NCBI RefSeq assembly: GCF_000016185.1
Contig: NC_011420.2
Location: forward strand, 3,961,501 to 4,025,500
DNA from: Rhodospirillum centenum SW
Lineage (GTDB): Bacteria > Pseudomonadota > Alphaproteobacteria > Azospirillales > Azospirillaceae
Length of the DNA stretch: 64,000 bases
Reading direction: 5' to 3'
Shown: piece by piece, positions 52,181 to 61,349 of the stretch
Layout: each line of letters begins with the position of its first letter
Numbering within the stretch: the stretch's first letter is position 1
Position numbers and translations under genes: made by a program
The notes under the pieces: generated by a model
What the model saw: the letters and a program-made list of their open reading frames with translations, nothing else
What the model was told of the DNA's origin: nothing
Databases searched by the model: none

Positions 52181-54919
52181 TCAGAACCGGTAGCCGGCTC
52201 CCAGCCAGAAGGCCCTGCCCCGTTCGTAGGGAGCATTGGCATCGGCCGTGTAGGTGCGCGAGTCCAGCAGGTTCTCCACCGTCAGGGTCAGGTCGAGATG
52301 CTGGTCCGTCCAGGTCTCGATCCGGTAGACGGCGTTGAGGTCGAACCGCCAGGTGCCGTGGTTCGTGCGCTTCTCGTAGATGTAGTAGGTCGAGTTGTTG
52401 ACCCGGATGGTCTTGTCCGTGGCGACGATCTCGTCATGGGAGAAGCGGTACTTGCCGGTGACGTTGGTCGACAGCCGGTCGTCGAACCAGTCGGCGGTCC
52501 ACACCGCGTTGATGGTTACCGGCTGGCCGTAGGTGTCCGCGATCAGCGACAGGTCCCCGCGGCTCACGACCCGTCCGTCGTAATAGACGCTGGTGGTGCC
52601 TTCGTCGTCCGGCGTGTTCAGATAGTTCAGGATGTTACGGTCCGTGTCCGACCACGTGCCGTTGATCATGAAGGCGTGGTTGTCGAGCGTCTTCACCCAT
52701 TCCAGGCTGACCGACCGGTAGTCGATGCGCCCGTTGTTCGTCGGACGGCGGACGGTCCGGCCATCGACCGAGGCCAGTTCCATGGCGATGTCGTCGCGGG
52801 TGTCGCGGTCGATGTACTTGGCGCGCGCCTCACCCCACAGCAGCGGGAAGGTCAGGGCGGCCGTCAGTTCGTCCGAATAGGGCGTGTCCACCTCGGCGGA
52901 CAGGTACGGGTAGGACGGCGTCGTGACGGCCCATTCGTTCCTGTAGACATTGCGGCTTGCCGCGACGCGGGTCTCGCTGACGACGGCCGGGTCCCTGGCA
53001 TAGAAGGCATAGACCAGCGTGTCGGTCCCGTAGTACCGGCCGGCCGCGAGCGTCAGGCCGACATCGGCCGGCAGGTTGAAGGTGGTGGACAGGCGCGGCG
53101 ACCAGTTCAGGTTTTCCCAGAAGTCGCCGTAGTCGGCCCGCAGGCCGGCCCGCAGGTCGATGCTCTTCAGGTAGTCGGCGCCCACCTCCAGCGTCCTGTC
53201 GGCCTGGAGCCAGAGGCCGTAGGTCGACACGTCCGCCGAGTAGTCACGCTGCGGATAGAAGTTGCGCCGGGTCAGCACCTGTTCGCCGGCGATGCAGCCC
53301 GGATCATTCGGATCCGCGCAGACGATGGCGCTGCTGACGGTCGGGGAGAAGTAATGCACCGCCTCGTCATCGCGCTTGCGGGTGCCCTCGGTCCGGTTGA
53401 AGTCGAAGCCCGCCGACCAGTCCACCGTCAGGAAGGTCGTGGCCGCCTCGCCCTTGATCTCGATGTTCTCCTGGCTGTCGGCGATGTCGCCGTAGCCGCC
53501 CTCCACGCACTGGGTCCCGCCGGCACAGACGCTGGTCTTGCTGCCCGTGCGGCGCCAGGTGTAGGCGGTGTCGGGGGCGTCGCGCTCGGTTTCCCTCAGG
53601 CTGTAGCCGGCGGTCAGTTTCGCCGTGACCGCGCTGCCGGTGTAGCGCAGGTCGCCGGTGACCTGGTAGGCGTCCTTCGTCGTTTCCTGGCGGTCGTTCG
53701 CCATGTTCCAGCGGGTGTATTCCTGCGTGTAGGGCGAATAGAGGCCCTTCACGTCCAGCACCAGCGCTTCGCTCAGATCCGCCGAGATCCCGGCCAGATA
53801 GGTGGCGCTGGTGCTTTTCGTCGCCGGCCGGGTGCCGTCGTCGTAGTTCGCGGTGCGGACGCGGTCCTGTTCCGCCTCGACATAGGAGGCGCCGACCATG
53901 CTGCGCAACCCCGGCAGCAGGGGAATGTCGATCAGCGCGTCATAGGACGTCTTCTTGAACTTCGGCTTTTCGGCCGTGGCGTCGGGCTCCTCCCATTCGT
54001 AATGGTAGTCCACCCAGGAGTCGCGCTGGTGGGAGATGCTGGCCGATCCGCCAAAGACATCCCGCGGGGCGCGCAGCTTCATCGAGACGACGCCGCCGGT
54101 GAAGCCGCTGTAACGGACCGGGACGTTCGAATCGTAGATGGCGATTTCGTCCAGCAGGTCGGCGTTGGTGAACAGCGCCAGCGGATTGTGGATGCCGATA
54201 TGGTCGGCGTGCGCCTCGTTCGTCTCGGTGACGTCGAAGATCGAACCGTTGTCCAGCCCGTCGATCAGGTACTTGTTGTCGTAGTCCTTGCCGCCGGAGA
54301 TGCTGATGCGGGCCGGCGACAGGTCCTGTTCCGTCAGCGTGCCGTTGCCGGCGGCGTTCCCCACGGCATAGAGGTCGTCGGCGAAGACGACGTTGGGCGT
54401 CGCGCGCAGCAGGCGCATCGGGTCCCGGTTCGGCGTGCCCATCGCCCCGATCAGCTCCCGGCCGATCACGGTGGCGCCGGTCTCGCCGGCCGGCAGGCTG
54501 AACTGCTCGGGAATGCCGACGACCCGGACCGGGTCCAGCACCTGCACCGAGGTGTCGCCCGCGGCGACGCCGCGACCGACGATCAGAGCGCCCTCGGCGA
54601 AGCGGTAGGGAACCTCGCGCCCTGCCAGCAGGCGGCCGACGGCTTCCTCCGGGCTCATCCGGCCGGAAACGGCGGCGGCGCGCATGTCGGACGGCGTGTC
54701 CGGCAGGATCGTCAGCGGGATGCCCGTCTGCCGGGAGAAGGCCTGCAACGCCTCATGCAGCGGCTGGGCCGGGATGTCCAGGCGGACCGTCTCCGGCACG
54801 GCGGCACCCGGTTGTGCGCCGCTTTCCTGCGCCAGGGCCGTTCCCTGGCAGGCCAGCAGTGAAATCGGCAGCACGACAGTGGCGGCAAGGCGCCGGACCC
54901 GGCCAACGCGATCGCGCAT
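52181..54919 (-). CDS. TonB-dependent receptor with STN domain, second in window
   Basis: 912 residues from ATG 54919 (AGGGGG upstream); the longer open frame is unsupported. Signal peptide (about 1-30), STN domain (about 45-115, IPAQPLHEALQAFSRQTGIP), plug (with TGATVIGRELIGAMG, then LIDGLDNGSIFD), and a barrel ending GYRF. An STN domain implies signalling to a FecR protein, but none is adjacent; the nearest leftward FecR is at 58228-59157. It heads an operon with the ABC and DUF4857 genes. The substrate is unknown. Confidence 0.9.
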   Translation of the reverse strand: MRDRVGRVRRLAATVVLPISLLACQGTALAQESGAQPGAAVPETVRLDIPAQPLHEALQAFSRQTGIPLTILPDTPSDMRAAAVSGRMSPEEAVGRLLAGREVPYRFAEGALIVGRGVAAGDTSVQVLDPVRVVGIPEQFSLPAGETGATVIGRELIGAMGTPNRDPMRLLRATPNVVFADDLYAVGNAAGNGTLTEQDLSPARISISGGKDYDNKYLIDGLDNGSIFDVTETNEAHADHIGIHNPLALFTNADLLDEIAIYDSNVPVRYSGFTGGVVSMKLRAPRDVFGGSASISHQRDSWVDYHYEWEEPDATAEKPKFKKTSYDALIDIPLLPGLRSMVGASYVEAEQDRVRTANYDDGTRPATKSTSATYLAGISADLSEALVLDVKGLYSPYTQEYTRWNMANDRQETTKDAYQVTGDLRYTGSAVTAKLTAGYSLRETERDAPDTAYTWRRTGSKTSVCAGGTQCVEGGYGDIADSQENIEIKGEAATTFLTVDWSAGFDFNRTEGTRKRDDEAVHYFSPTVSSAIVCADPNDPGCIAGEQVLTRRNFYPQRDYSADVSTYGLWLQADRTLEVGADYLKSIDLRAGLRADYGDFWENLNWSPRLSTTFNLPADVGLTLAAGRYYGTDTLVYAFYARDPAVVSETRVAASRNVYRNEWAVTTPSYPYLSAEVDTPYSDELTAALTFPLLWGEARAKYIDRDTRDDIAMELASVDGRTVRRPTNNGRIDYRSVSLEWVKTLDNHAFMINGTWSDTDRNILNYLNTPDDEGTTSVYYDGRVVSRGDLSLIADTYGQPVTINAVWTADWFDDRLSTNVTGKYRFSHDEIVATDKTIRVNNSTYYIYEKRTNHGTWRFDLNAVYRIETWTDQHLDLTLTVENLLDSRTYTADANAPYERGRAFWLGAGYRF

Positions 54920-55065
54920 GGGACCCCCTTTTCTTATGCAATTGCGTATCCTTCGCAGCCAAGACGCTGCGCCGCGGCAAATCCGGACACACTTTTTTGC
55001 AGCCGATCCGTGGGGCGGCCGGACGAACGGGCGGGGCGCGGGCCGCGTCCTGGGCGCTTGCTCAA

Positions 55066-55087
55066 TCTTGCGAATGCGTCGCATAAG
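55066..55087 (-). promoter_or_regulatory. Fur-box-like palindrome before TonB receptor 2 and dmeF
   Basis: ATGCG-T-CGCAT (55074-55084) is a perfect palindrome within TTGCGAATGCGTCGCATAAG. It lies about 150 bases from the receptor start and 110 from the exporter start, so it could serve either gene. The half-site TTGCGAATG is shared with the site before sigma factor 2. Confidence 0.5.
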
Positions 55088-55194
55088 CAGTTGACGCGCC
55101 CCGACTGCGGACCTTAGCCTCCCGTCCGTGATCGGCGGCCGGAGCGGGCCGGGGTGCCGGACCGCCGCCGTCACTGACCGCCGGGAGCGTTCCC

Positions 55195-56175
55195 ATGCAC
55201 AGCCATTCGATGGACCGCTGGACCCACAGCCACAGTTTCGGCCAGGACCGTCCCGCCTCCGGGGAGCGCCGGACCCTGCTGGTCGTCGCCCTGACCGCCA
55301 TCACCATGGTGGTGGAGGTCGCGGCCGGACTCTGGACCGGTTCCATGGCCCTTCTGGCCGACGGCGTCCACATGGCATCGCACACCCTGGCGCTGGGCAT
55401 CGCCGCCTTCGCCTATGTCTATGCGCGGCGCCATGCCCATGACGACCGCTTCAGCTTCGGCACCGGCAAGGTCAATGCCCTGGGGGGCTTCACCGGGGCG
55501 CTGCTGCTGGCGGTGGTGGCGCTCGGCATGGGCTGGGAGAGCGTGTCGCGGCTGTTCTCCCCGGGCGCGATCGCCTTCGAGGAGGCGATCGTGGTGGCGG
55601 TGCTGGGGCTCGTGGTCAATGCCGCCAGTGTCCTGATCCTCGGCGGGCATGGGCACGATCATCATGACCACGATCACCATGGCCACGATCATGCTCACGA
55701 CCACGATCATGACCATGACCACCTTCATCGCCACGAAGGGCATGCGGCCGGGCACGAGGATCACAATCTCCGTTCCGCCTATCTGCACGTCCTTGCCGAC
55801 GCCCTGACCTCCGTCCTGGCGATCGTGGCGTTGCTGGGGGCGAAGTATCTCGGCGCCGGCTGGCTCGACCCGGCCATGGGAATCGTGGGGGCGCTGCTGG
55901 TCGCCAACTGGTCGCGGGGCCTGATGGCGAGCACCAGCCGGGTCCTGCTCGACCATCAGGCGCCGGACGCCGTCCGGGCGCGTCTGCGCGCCGAGTTCGA
56001 GCACGACGGCGACAGGCTGGCCGATCTGCATGTCTGGTCCGTGGGGCCGGGCGTGAGCGCGGCCATTCTCAGCATCGTCACCCACGCGCCGCAGTCGCCC
56101 GAGCACTACCGGGCGCGCATCCCCGCCGAACTGGGCATCCGGCACGCGAGCATCGAGGTGAACCGCTGCGGCTGA
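55195..56175 (+). CDS. dmeF: Cation diffusion facilitator, DmeF type (Co/Ni/other divalent metals)
   Basis: 326 residues. The N-terminus (HSHSMDRWTHSHSFGQD) and the long His/Asp-rich loop near 150-190 are typical of DmeF. The metal-site motif HMASH..AL and about six membrane helices are seen, and a C-terminal cytosolic domain follows. It exports divalent metals in exchange for protons. No DmeR regulator is adjacent. It is divergent from the TonB receptor. The symbol rests on motif similarity. Confidence 0.85.
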   Translation: MHSHSMDRWTHSHSFGQDRPASGERRTLLVVALTAITMVVEVAAGLWTGSMALLADGVHMASHTLALGIAAFAYVYARRHAHDDRFSFGTGKVNALGGFTGALLLAVVALGMGWESVSRLFSPGAIAFEEAIVVAVLGLVVNAASVLILGGHGHDHHDHDHHGHDHAHDHDHDHDHLHRHEGHAAGHEDHNLRSAYLHVLADALTSVLAIVALLGAKYLGAGWLDPAMGIVGALLVANWSRGLMASTSRVLLDHQAPDAVRARLRAEFEHDGDRLADLHVWSVGPGVSAAILSIVTHAPQSPEHYRARIPAELGIRHASIEVNRCG

Positions 56176-56212
56176 GGCCCTGCGGTCCGCCCGTCCCGGG
56201 AGGAGGTGAACC

Positions 56213-57709
56213 ATGACCCAGGTCGGAGTGCAGCCGCGGGCGTCGCACGCGCCCGCAGCCCCGGAGCGTCCCCACCGGCCCGCCGGGCCGCCTGCCGGGC
56301 ATTCCGGGGGGCATCCCGGAGGACATCCCGGGGGCCCGCCCGGCGCTGCGGAGCCGCCACCGCTGGAGTCCTTCTTCGCCCGGACCGGGGGCGACCCGCT
56401 GGCCACCGCGTTTCCCGGCCGGCGCCCGGTGCATCCGGCCAGCGCCATGGACACGGTGCCCGAGGACGAGATCGTCCCGCTCTGGCAGCGCCTGCACGCC
56501 ACCGGGCGGACGCGCCGCGCCGTGGCCTATGTGCATGTGCCCTTCTGCGAAAACCACTGCCTGTTCTGCGGTTTCTACCAGAACCCCTGGCGGGCCGAAG
56601 CGGGGGCGCCCTATGTCGATGCGGTCATCGCCCAGATGGCCGCCTTCGCCCGCACCCCGGCCCATGCCGGCCCACCGCTCCAGGCGGTCTATCTGGGGGG
56701 CGGCACCCCCACGGCGCTGTCCGGCCCCGACATCGCCCGGCTGGTGCGCGCCATCCGCACCCACCTGCCGCTCGCCCCGGACTGCGAGATCACGCTGGAG
56801 GGGCGCATCCATTCCTTCGGCCTGGAGAAGGCCCGCGCCGCCTTCGACGCCGGGGTCACCCGCATGTCCTTCGGTGTGCAGAGCTTCTCCGACACCATCC
56901 GCCGCCCGCTCGGCCGCAAGGCTCCGCGCCGGCAGCTCATCGCCGAACTGGAAGGGCTCGTGGCGCTGGACCGCGGCGCCATCGTCGCCGACCTGATCTA
57001 CGGCCTGCCGGACCAGACGCCCGAGGACGTGGCGGCCGACGTGCGGCTCTGCGCGGCGCTGGGGCTGGACGGCTTCGACCTCTATTCGCTGAACGTGATC
57101 CCCGGCACGCCGCTGCTGAGCGCCATCGAGAAGGGCAAGAAGCGCGTCGCCGCGCCGGAGGAGCTGGGGCGCTACTTCGCCGCGGGCGAGGAGGCGGCCG
57201 AGGCCGAAGGCATGGTGTCGATCTCGACCACGCACTGGCAGGGCAGCCTGCGCGAGCGCAACGTCTACAATCTGGCCGTCAAGACCGGCGCCGACTGCCT
57301 GGCCTTCGGTGCCGGGGCCGGCGGGTTCCTGGGCGGCTGCAGTTACCGCATCACCACCGATCTCGACGATTACGCCGCCCGCTCGGGATCGGGCGACTGC
57401 CTCACCCGGGGCATGATGCGGCAGGGGGCGGGGTCGGCCGTCGGCCATGCGATCCGCTACGGCATGGAACGCGGGCTGCTGGACCTGTCCCGCGCCGAGG
57501 CCGCCCTCACCGCGCTCTGCCCCGCCCCGCGCACAACGCTGGCGGCACACGTCGCACCGCTGCTGGCACAGTGGCAGGAGGCCGGTCTGCTGGCGCCGCA
57601 GCACCGTTTCCACCGCCTCACCCGGCCCGGCCGCTTCTGGCAGGTGGCGATGACCGGGCGGCTTCTGGGCTGGCTTGCCCGGCACCCCGACATGAAGGAA
57701 CTCCGATGA
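56213..57709 (+). CDS. hutW: Radical-SAM haem-degradation protein HutW/ChuW family
   Basis: 498 residues. CENHCLFC (about residues 108-115) is the CxxxCxxC iron-sulphur motif, followed by GGGTPTA and HemN-like blocks. The family opens the haem ring anaerobically with S-adenosylmethionine. The first 60 residues are Pro/Gly/His-rich (GHSGGHPGGHPGGPPG), unusual for the family and possibly metal-binding. Its stop overlaps the hutX start (ATGA). Confidence 0.9.
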   Translation: MTQVGVQPRASHAPAAPERPHRPAGPPAGHSGGHPGGHPGGPPGAAEPPPLESFFARTGGDPLATAFPGRRPVHPASAMDTVPEDEIVPLWQRLHATGRTRRAVAYVHVPFCENHCLFCGFYQNPWRAEAGAPYVDAVIAQMAAFARTPAHAGPPLQAVYLGGGTPTALSGPDIARLVRAIRTHLPLAPDCEITLEGRIHSFGLEKARAAFDAGVTRMSFGVQSFSDTIRRPLGRKAPRRQLIAELEGLVALDRGAIVADLIYGLPDQTPEDVAADVRLCAALGLDGFDLYSLNVIPGTPLLSAIEKGKKRVAAPEELGRYFAAGEEAAEAEGMVSISTTHWQGSLRERNVYNLAVKTGADCLAFGAGAGGFLGGCSYRITTDLDDYAARSGSGDCLTRGMMRQGAGSAVGHAIRYGMERGLLDLSRAEAALTALCPAPRTTLAAHVAPLLAQWQEAGLLAPQHRFHRLTRPGRFWQVAMTGRLLGWLARHPDMKELR

Positions 57710-58203
57710 CCGCCACCCTGGCCGAGGCGCTCGCCGCGAACCCGACCGCCGCCCTCGAAGACATCGCCCGCGCCGCGGGCACGACGCCGCTCGCCGTCCT
57801 CGACGCCCTGCCCGCGGGCGAGGTCACGTCCCTGCCCGGCCACCTCATGGTGGAGGTGCTGGACGACATGGCGGGCTGGGGCGAGATCACCCTGATCGTC
57901 AATACCGGCCCCGTGATCCTGGAGGTGAAGGCCCCGCTGAAGGGCGGCACGGTGGCGCACGGCATGTACAACTTCAAGGGCAAGCCGATCGGCGGGCACC
58001 TCAAGGTCGATGCCTGCATCCGCGTCGCCTTCGTGCGCCGCCGGCTCTTCTCGACGGAGACCCGCTCGGTCCAGTTCTACGATGCCGACGGGGCCTGCAT
58101 GTTCAAGGTCTATCTCGGCCGCGATGCCAGGCGGCAGCTTCTTCCCGAACAGATCGCCGCGTTCGACGCGCTGGAGGCCCGTCTGCTGAGCGTGGCGGCG
58201 TGA
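57706..58203 (+). CDS. hutX: Haem carrier protein HutX
   Basis: 165 residues, the normal length of HutX/ChuX cytosolic haem carriers. Typical segments are LPGHLMVEVLDDMAGWGEIT and YNFKGKPIGGHLKVDACIRV. It is translationally coupled to hutW and likely delivers haem to it. HutZ and a haem ABC importer are not in the window. Confidence 0.92.
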   Translation: MTATLAEALAANPTAALEDIARAAGTTPLAVLDALPAGEVTSLPGHLMVEVLDDMAGWGEITLIVNTGPVILEVKAPLKGGTVAHGMYNFKGKPIGGHLKVDACIRVAFVRRRLFSTETRSVQFYDADGACMFKVYLGRDARRQLLPEQIAAFDALEARLLSVAA

Positions 58204-58227
58204 CGGGCCGGCGGGCGGGGTGGCTGG

Positions 58228-59157
58228 TCAGTAGATCACCGTCGTGCCCGGCCAGGGCTGCAGCCGGCGCAGGCCGTAGGCGTCGGCCAGCAGCGCCAGG
58301 GTTGCGCCGGCGTCCCGCATCCGGAAGCGCCCGGTGACCGCGGCCGCCGGGGCGGTCGGCAGGACCAGGATGCGCTCCCCACTGGCCGCCGCGAGGGCCC
58401 CGGTCACGTCCGCCAGCGGTGCCGCGGCGAAGCTGCGCCAGCCCTGGCGCACCTCGTCCGGGGTGTCCGCCACCGTGCCCGGCGCCGGTTCAACGATCCC
58501 CGCCGGGGTGATCTGCACATGGTCGGGCGGGCGCAGGGTGCGCCGCTCCTCCGGTTGGGCGGCGGCCACCGTCTCCACCACCCCGTGGCTGACCGTGACC
58601 CCGGTGCGGGAGCCGTCGGCGACCACCAGGAAGCGGGTGCCGACGACGCGGACGCTGCCGTGCGGCGTCTCCACCACCAGGGGCCGCTGCGGGTCCGGGG
58701 CGGCCTCGACGATGACGCTGCCGGTGTCCAGCCGGATTTCCCGCAGCCGTTCGTCGAACCGCAGCCAGCCGCGGGAACCGGGGCCGAACGCGACCCCGCT
58801 GCCGTCGGCCAGCCGGTCCTCCTGCCACTGCCCGGGCGGCACGGCGATGTCCGGCCGCGGTTCCAGGCCATGGGCGCCGATGACGGCGGCGGCCAGCACG
58901 GCCGCCAGCGCCAGGGCCGGGCGCCACGAGCGCCGCGGCGCCGGCCGGGGTGAGCGTGCCGGTCCGGACGGGCCCAGACGGCGGCAGGCTTCCTCGAAGG
59001 CGGCGGGATGGGCCGGGTCGGCCTCCAGCCAGTCGCTGAACGCGGCCAGAAGCTGGGGCGCCGCCGCGTCGTCGCGCATCAGCAGCCACCAGCGGCCGGC
59101 CTCGGCGCGGGCCGTGGCACGGCGTCGGTCCAGGAAGGGGAAGAGTCGGGTCAGCAT
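58228..59157 (-). CDS. FecR-family protein, second pair
   Basis: 309 residues from ATG 59157; the longer frame is a shadow over the ATPase gene. A DUF4880 head (about 15-60, RWWLLMRDDAAAPQLLAAFS) precedes one membrane helix (about 82-98). The periplasmic FecR domain (about 105-220) is followed by an STN-like tail. Its sigma factor is separated from it by a 1.5 kb ATPase gene, while the first pair overlaps directly. It converges on hutX. Confidence 0.85.
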   Translation of the reverse strand: MLTRLFPFLDRRRATARAEAGRWWLLMRDDAAAPQLLAAFSDWLEADPAHPAAFEEACRRLGPSGPARSPRPAPRRSWRPALALAAVLAAAVIGAHGLEPRPDIAVPPGQWQEDRLADGSGVAFGPGSRGWLRFDERLREIRLDTGSVIVEAAPDPQRPLVVETPHGSVRVVGTRFLVVADGSRTGVTVSHGVVETVAAAQPEERRTLRPPDHVQITPAGIVEPAPGTVADTPDEVRQGWRSFAAAPLADVTGALAAASGERILVLPTAPAAAVTGRFRMRDAGATLALLADAYGLRRLQPWPGTTVIY

Positions 59158-59246
59158 GGGTGTCGTGGCCGTCGGGCTTGCTTCAACACCTAAGACGCGG
59201 CAGCCGGCGGAATCCGGATACTGCGGAACGCGATTTCCGTCGCCGG

Positions 59247-60749
59247 TCAGACCGGGCCGGGATCGCCGGCCGGATCGGGTGCCGCCGGATCGCCGGGCCG
59301 GGTCTGCCAGCCCAGGCCGGGCAGGGCGACGATGCGCTCCCCTGCCAGGGCCGTGCGCAGGACGATCACGCCGCGCTGCTCCATGTAGGAGAGAAGCCGC
59401 CGCGCCCGGCCCGGGGACCGGCTGCCGCAGGCGCGCGCGACCTGGGCGTCGGAGGGGCAGGGGGCGCGTTCCATCGCCGCCCGGGCCAGCAGCAGGAAGA
59501 CGCCCTGCATCTCCTCCGGCAGCGTGGCCGCGGCGGCCACCGCCCGTTCCCAGTCGGGACTCTCCGCCGACTCCAGATCCACGCCGGCCCGGATCACGCT
59601 GACCCGGCGGCGGAACCCGGGCAGGTCCAGGCTCTCCCCCCGCACCCGGTTCATCCGGCAGCGGACCAGGAAATCCTGGTACAGCACCGCATCGCTGCGG
59701 AAGGCGCTGTCCGGATCGGCCAGCACCTCGCGCAGCACGGCGTCGAGCTGTGCGGGGTCCGCCTCGGCCTGGGTCTCCGCGCTCTCCGCCGCGGGGCGGG
59801 GACGGGCCATGCGCAGCAGCGCGTTGATGTCCTGGGGCGGCGGGGGCGGCGGCCGCCGGGGCGGCAGCGGCACGGGGGAGGCCAGTTCCTCCGCGTCCGG
59901 GGTCAGGATCAGGTCGCGGGCGTCGGCCTGCGGCGTCTCCGGCAGCGGCATCAGCTTCGGCGTGCCGCCGCGCCCGGAGGTCTCCACCCCGCCGATCCGG
60001 ACCGGCAGGGGCCGGCGGCTGACGGCGGGACCCAGCGCCACGAAATGCCCCCGTGCCAGATCGCGGAACATCTCCGCCTGGCGCCGCTCCATGCCCAGCA
60101 GGTCGGCGGCGCGGGCCATGTCGATGTCCAGGAAGGTGCGGCCCATGAGGAAGTTGCTGGCCTCGGCAGCCACGTTCTTCGCCAGCTTCGCCAGACGCTG
60201 GGTGGCGATGACGCCGGCCAGGCCGCGTTTGCGGCCGCGGCACATCAGGTTGGTCATGGCGCCCAGGCTGGCCTTGCGCGCCTCGTCCGACACCTCGCCG
60301 GCGGCGGCCGGGGCGAAGAGCTGCGCCTCGTCCACCACCACCAGCATCGGATACCAGTGGTCACGGTCGGCGTCGAACAGGCCGCCCAGGAAGGCGGCGG
60401 CCAGACGCATCTGCATCTCCACCTCCGCCCCTTCCAGGTTCAGCACGACGGAGACGCGGTGCTGGCGGACCCGCGCGGCCACCCGTTGCAGGGCGCCCTC
60501 GGAGTGGGCCGCGGCGTCCACCACGACATGGCCGAAGCGGTCGGCCAGGGTCACGAAGTCACCCTCGGGATCGACCACGCACTGCTGCACCCACGGCGCC
60601 GACTGCTCCAGCAGGCGCCGCAGCAGGTGCGACTTGCCGGAGCCGGAATTGCCCTGCACCAGCAGCCGGGTCGCCAGCAGCTCCTCCAGGTCCATCTCCA
60701 CCGGCCTGCCGTCGCCGGCGGCCGTGCCCATGTCGATGCCGACCTTCAT
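59247..60749 (-). CDS. HerA-like ATP-binding protein (DUF87)
   Basis: 500 residues. Walker A GNSGSGKS (33-40), and Walker B VVVDEAQLF near 140, then a CRGRKRGLAGVIATQRLAKL segment. A C-terminal Pro-rich linker and a helical winged-helix-like end (SDAQVARACGSRSPGRARRL) follow. Unlike the defence HerA at 38294, it has no SIR2 partner and matches the chromosome in GC. It probably belongs to a housekeeping DUF87 group of unknown role. It lies between the sigma factor and FecR genes. Confidence 0.85.
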   Translation of the reverse strand: MKVGIDMGTAAGDGRPVEMDLEELLATRLLVQGNSGSGKSHLLRRLLEQSAPWVQQCVVDPEGDFVTLADRFGHVVVDAAAHSEGALQRVAARVRQHRVSVVLNLEGAEVEMQMRLAAAFLGGLFDADRDHWYPMLVVVDEAQLFAPAAAGEVSDEARKASLGAMTNLMCRGRKRGLAGVIATQRLAKLAKNVAAEASNFLMGRTFLDIDMARAADLLGMERRQAEMFRDLARGHFVALGPAVSRRPLPVRIGGVETSGRGGTPKLMPLPETPQADARDLILTPDAEELASPVPLPPRRPPPPPPQDINALLRMARPRPAAESAETQAEADPAQLDAVLREVLADPDSAFRSDAVLYQDFLVRCRMNRVRGESLDLPGFRRRVSVIRAGVDLESAESPDWERAVAAAATLPEEMQGVFLLLARAAMERAPCPSDAQVARACGSRSPGRARRLLSYMEQRGVIVLRTALAGERIVALPGLGWQTRPGDPAAPDPAGDPGPV

Positions 60750-60845
60750 CCCGTGTCCTTCGTTGCGAGAGGGGCCGGATATAGCGCAGCCGGGCGCTCG
60801 CGGGGAGGGCCATGGGCGGGAGGCGGGTGTGCTTTCCCGGAACGG

Positions 60846-61349
60846 TCAGTCCCGGACGCTGCGGCGGAGGCGCTGCATGGCCCGGACGATGTGCTTTTCC
60901 ACCGCCGGCCGGCTCAGGCCGGTCACGGCGCTGATGTCCGCGTGCGACAGGCCGTCGATGCGGCACAGGGTGAAGACCCGGCGGCAGACCGGCGGCAGGG
61001 CGTCGATCCCCGCCTGGGCCGCGCGCAGCCGCCGCCGGGCCAGCAGCGTCTCTTCCGGGTCTGGCGCCGCGGCCGGGATGCAGACGGCCTCCGATCCGTC
61101 GGCGTCCGCCAGTTCGACCGACCGCCGGCGCCGCCTGCGGATGTCGTGGATCACGTTCAGATGGATGCGGGTCAGCATCGCCTCGGGACTCTGGACCGAG
61201 CCCCAGGCCACGTCGCGGCACTTCAGATAGGTGTCCTGGACGGCATCCTCCGCATCCGCGGCCGAGCCCAGGCGCTGGAAGGCCAGGGCGTAGAGCGCGC
61301 GCCGTCGGGTCTGGAACAGGGCGTCGATCGGGGCGGGGGGCTGGGTCAT
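60846..61349 (-). CDS. FecI-type ECF sigma factor 2
   Basis: 167 residues. Region 2 (about 10-75, FQRLGSAADAEDAVQDTYLK) and region 4 (about 105-160, LSHADISAVTGLSRPAVEKH) are clear. It is the presumed partner of the FecR at 58228. A Fur-like element lies about 50 bases upstream. No receptor gene is adjacent; the STN receptor at 52181 is the closest on the same strand without its own sigma. Confidence 0.9.
   Translation of the reverse strand: MTQPPAPIDALFQTRRRALYALAFQRLGSAADAEDAVQDTYLKCRDVAWGSVQSPEAMLTRIHLNVIHDIRRRRRRSVELADADGSEAVCIPAAAPDPEETLLARRRLRAAQAGIDALPPVCRRVFTLCRIDGLSHADISAVTGLSRPAVEKHIVRAMQRLRRSVRD

Noticed and set aside
59247-60749. The second HerA-like ATPase as a defence gene
   Set aside because: No SIR2, nuclease or other effector is next to it, its base composition matches the chromosome, and it lies between sigma and FecR genes.
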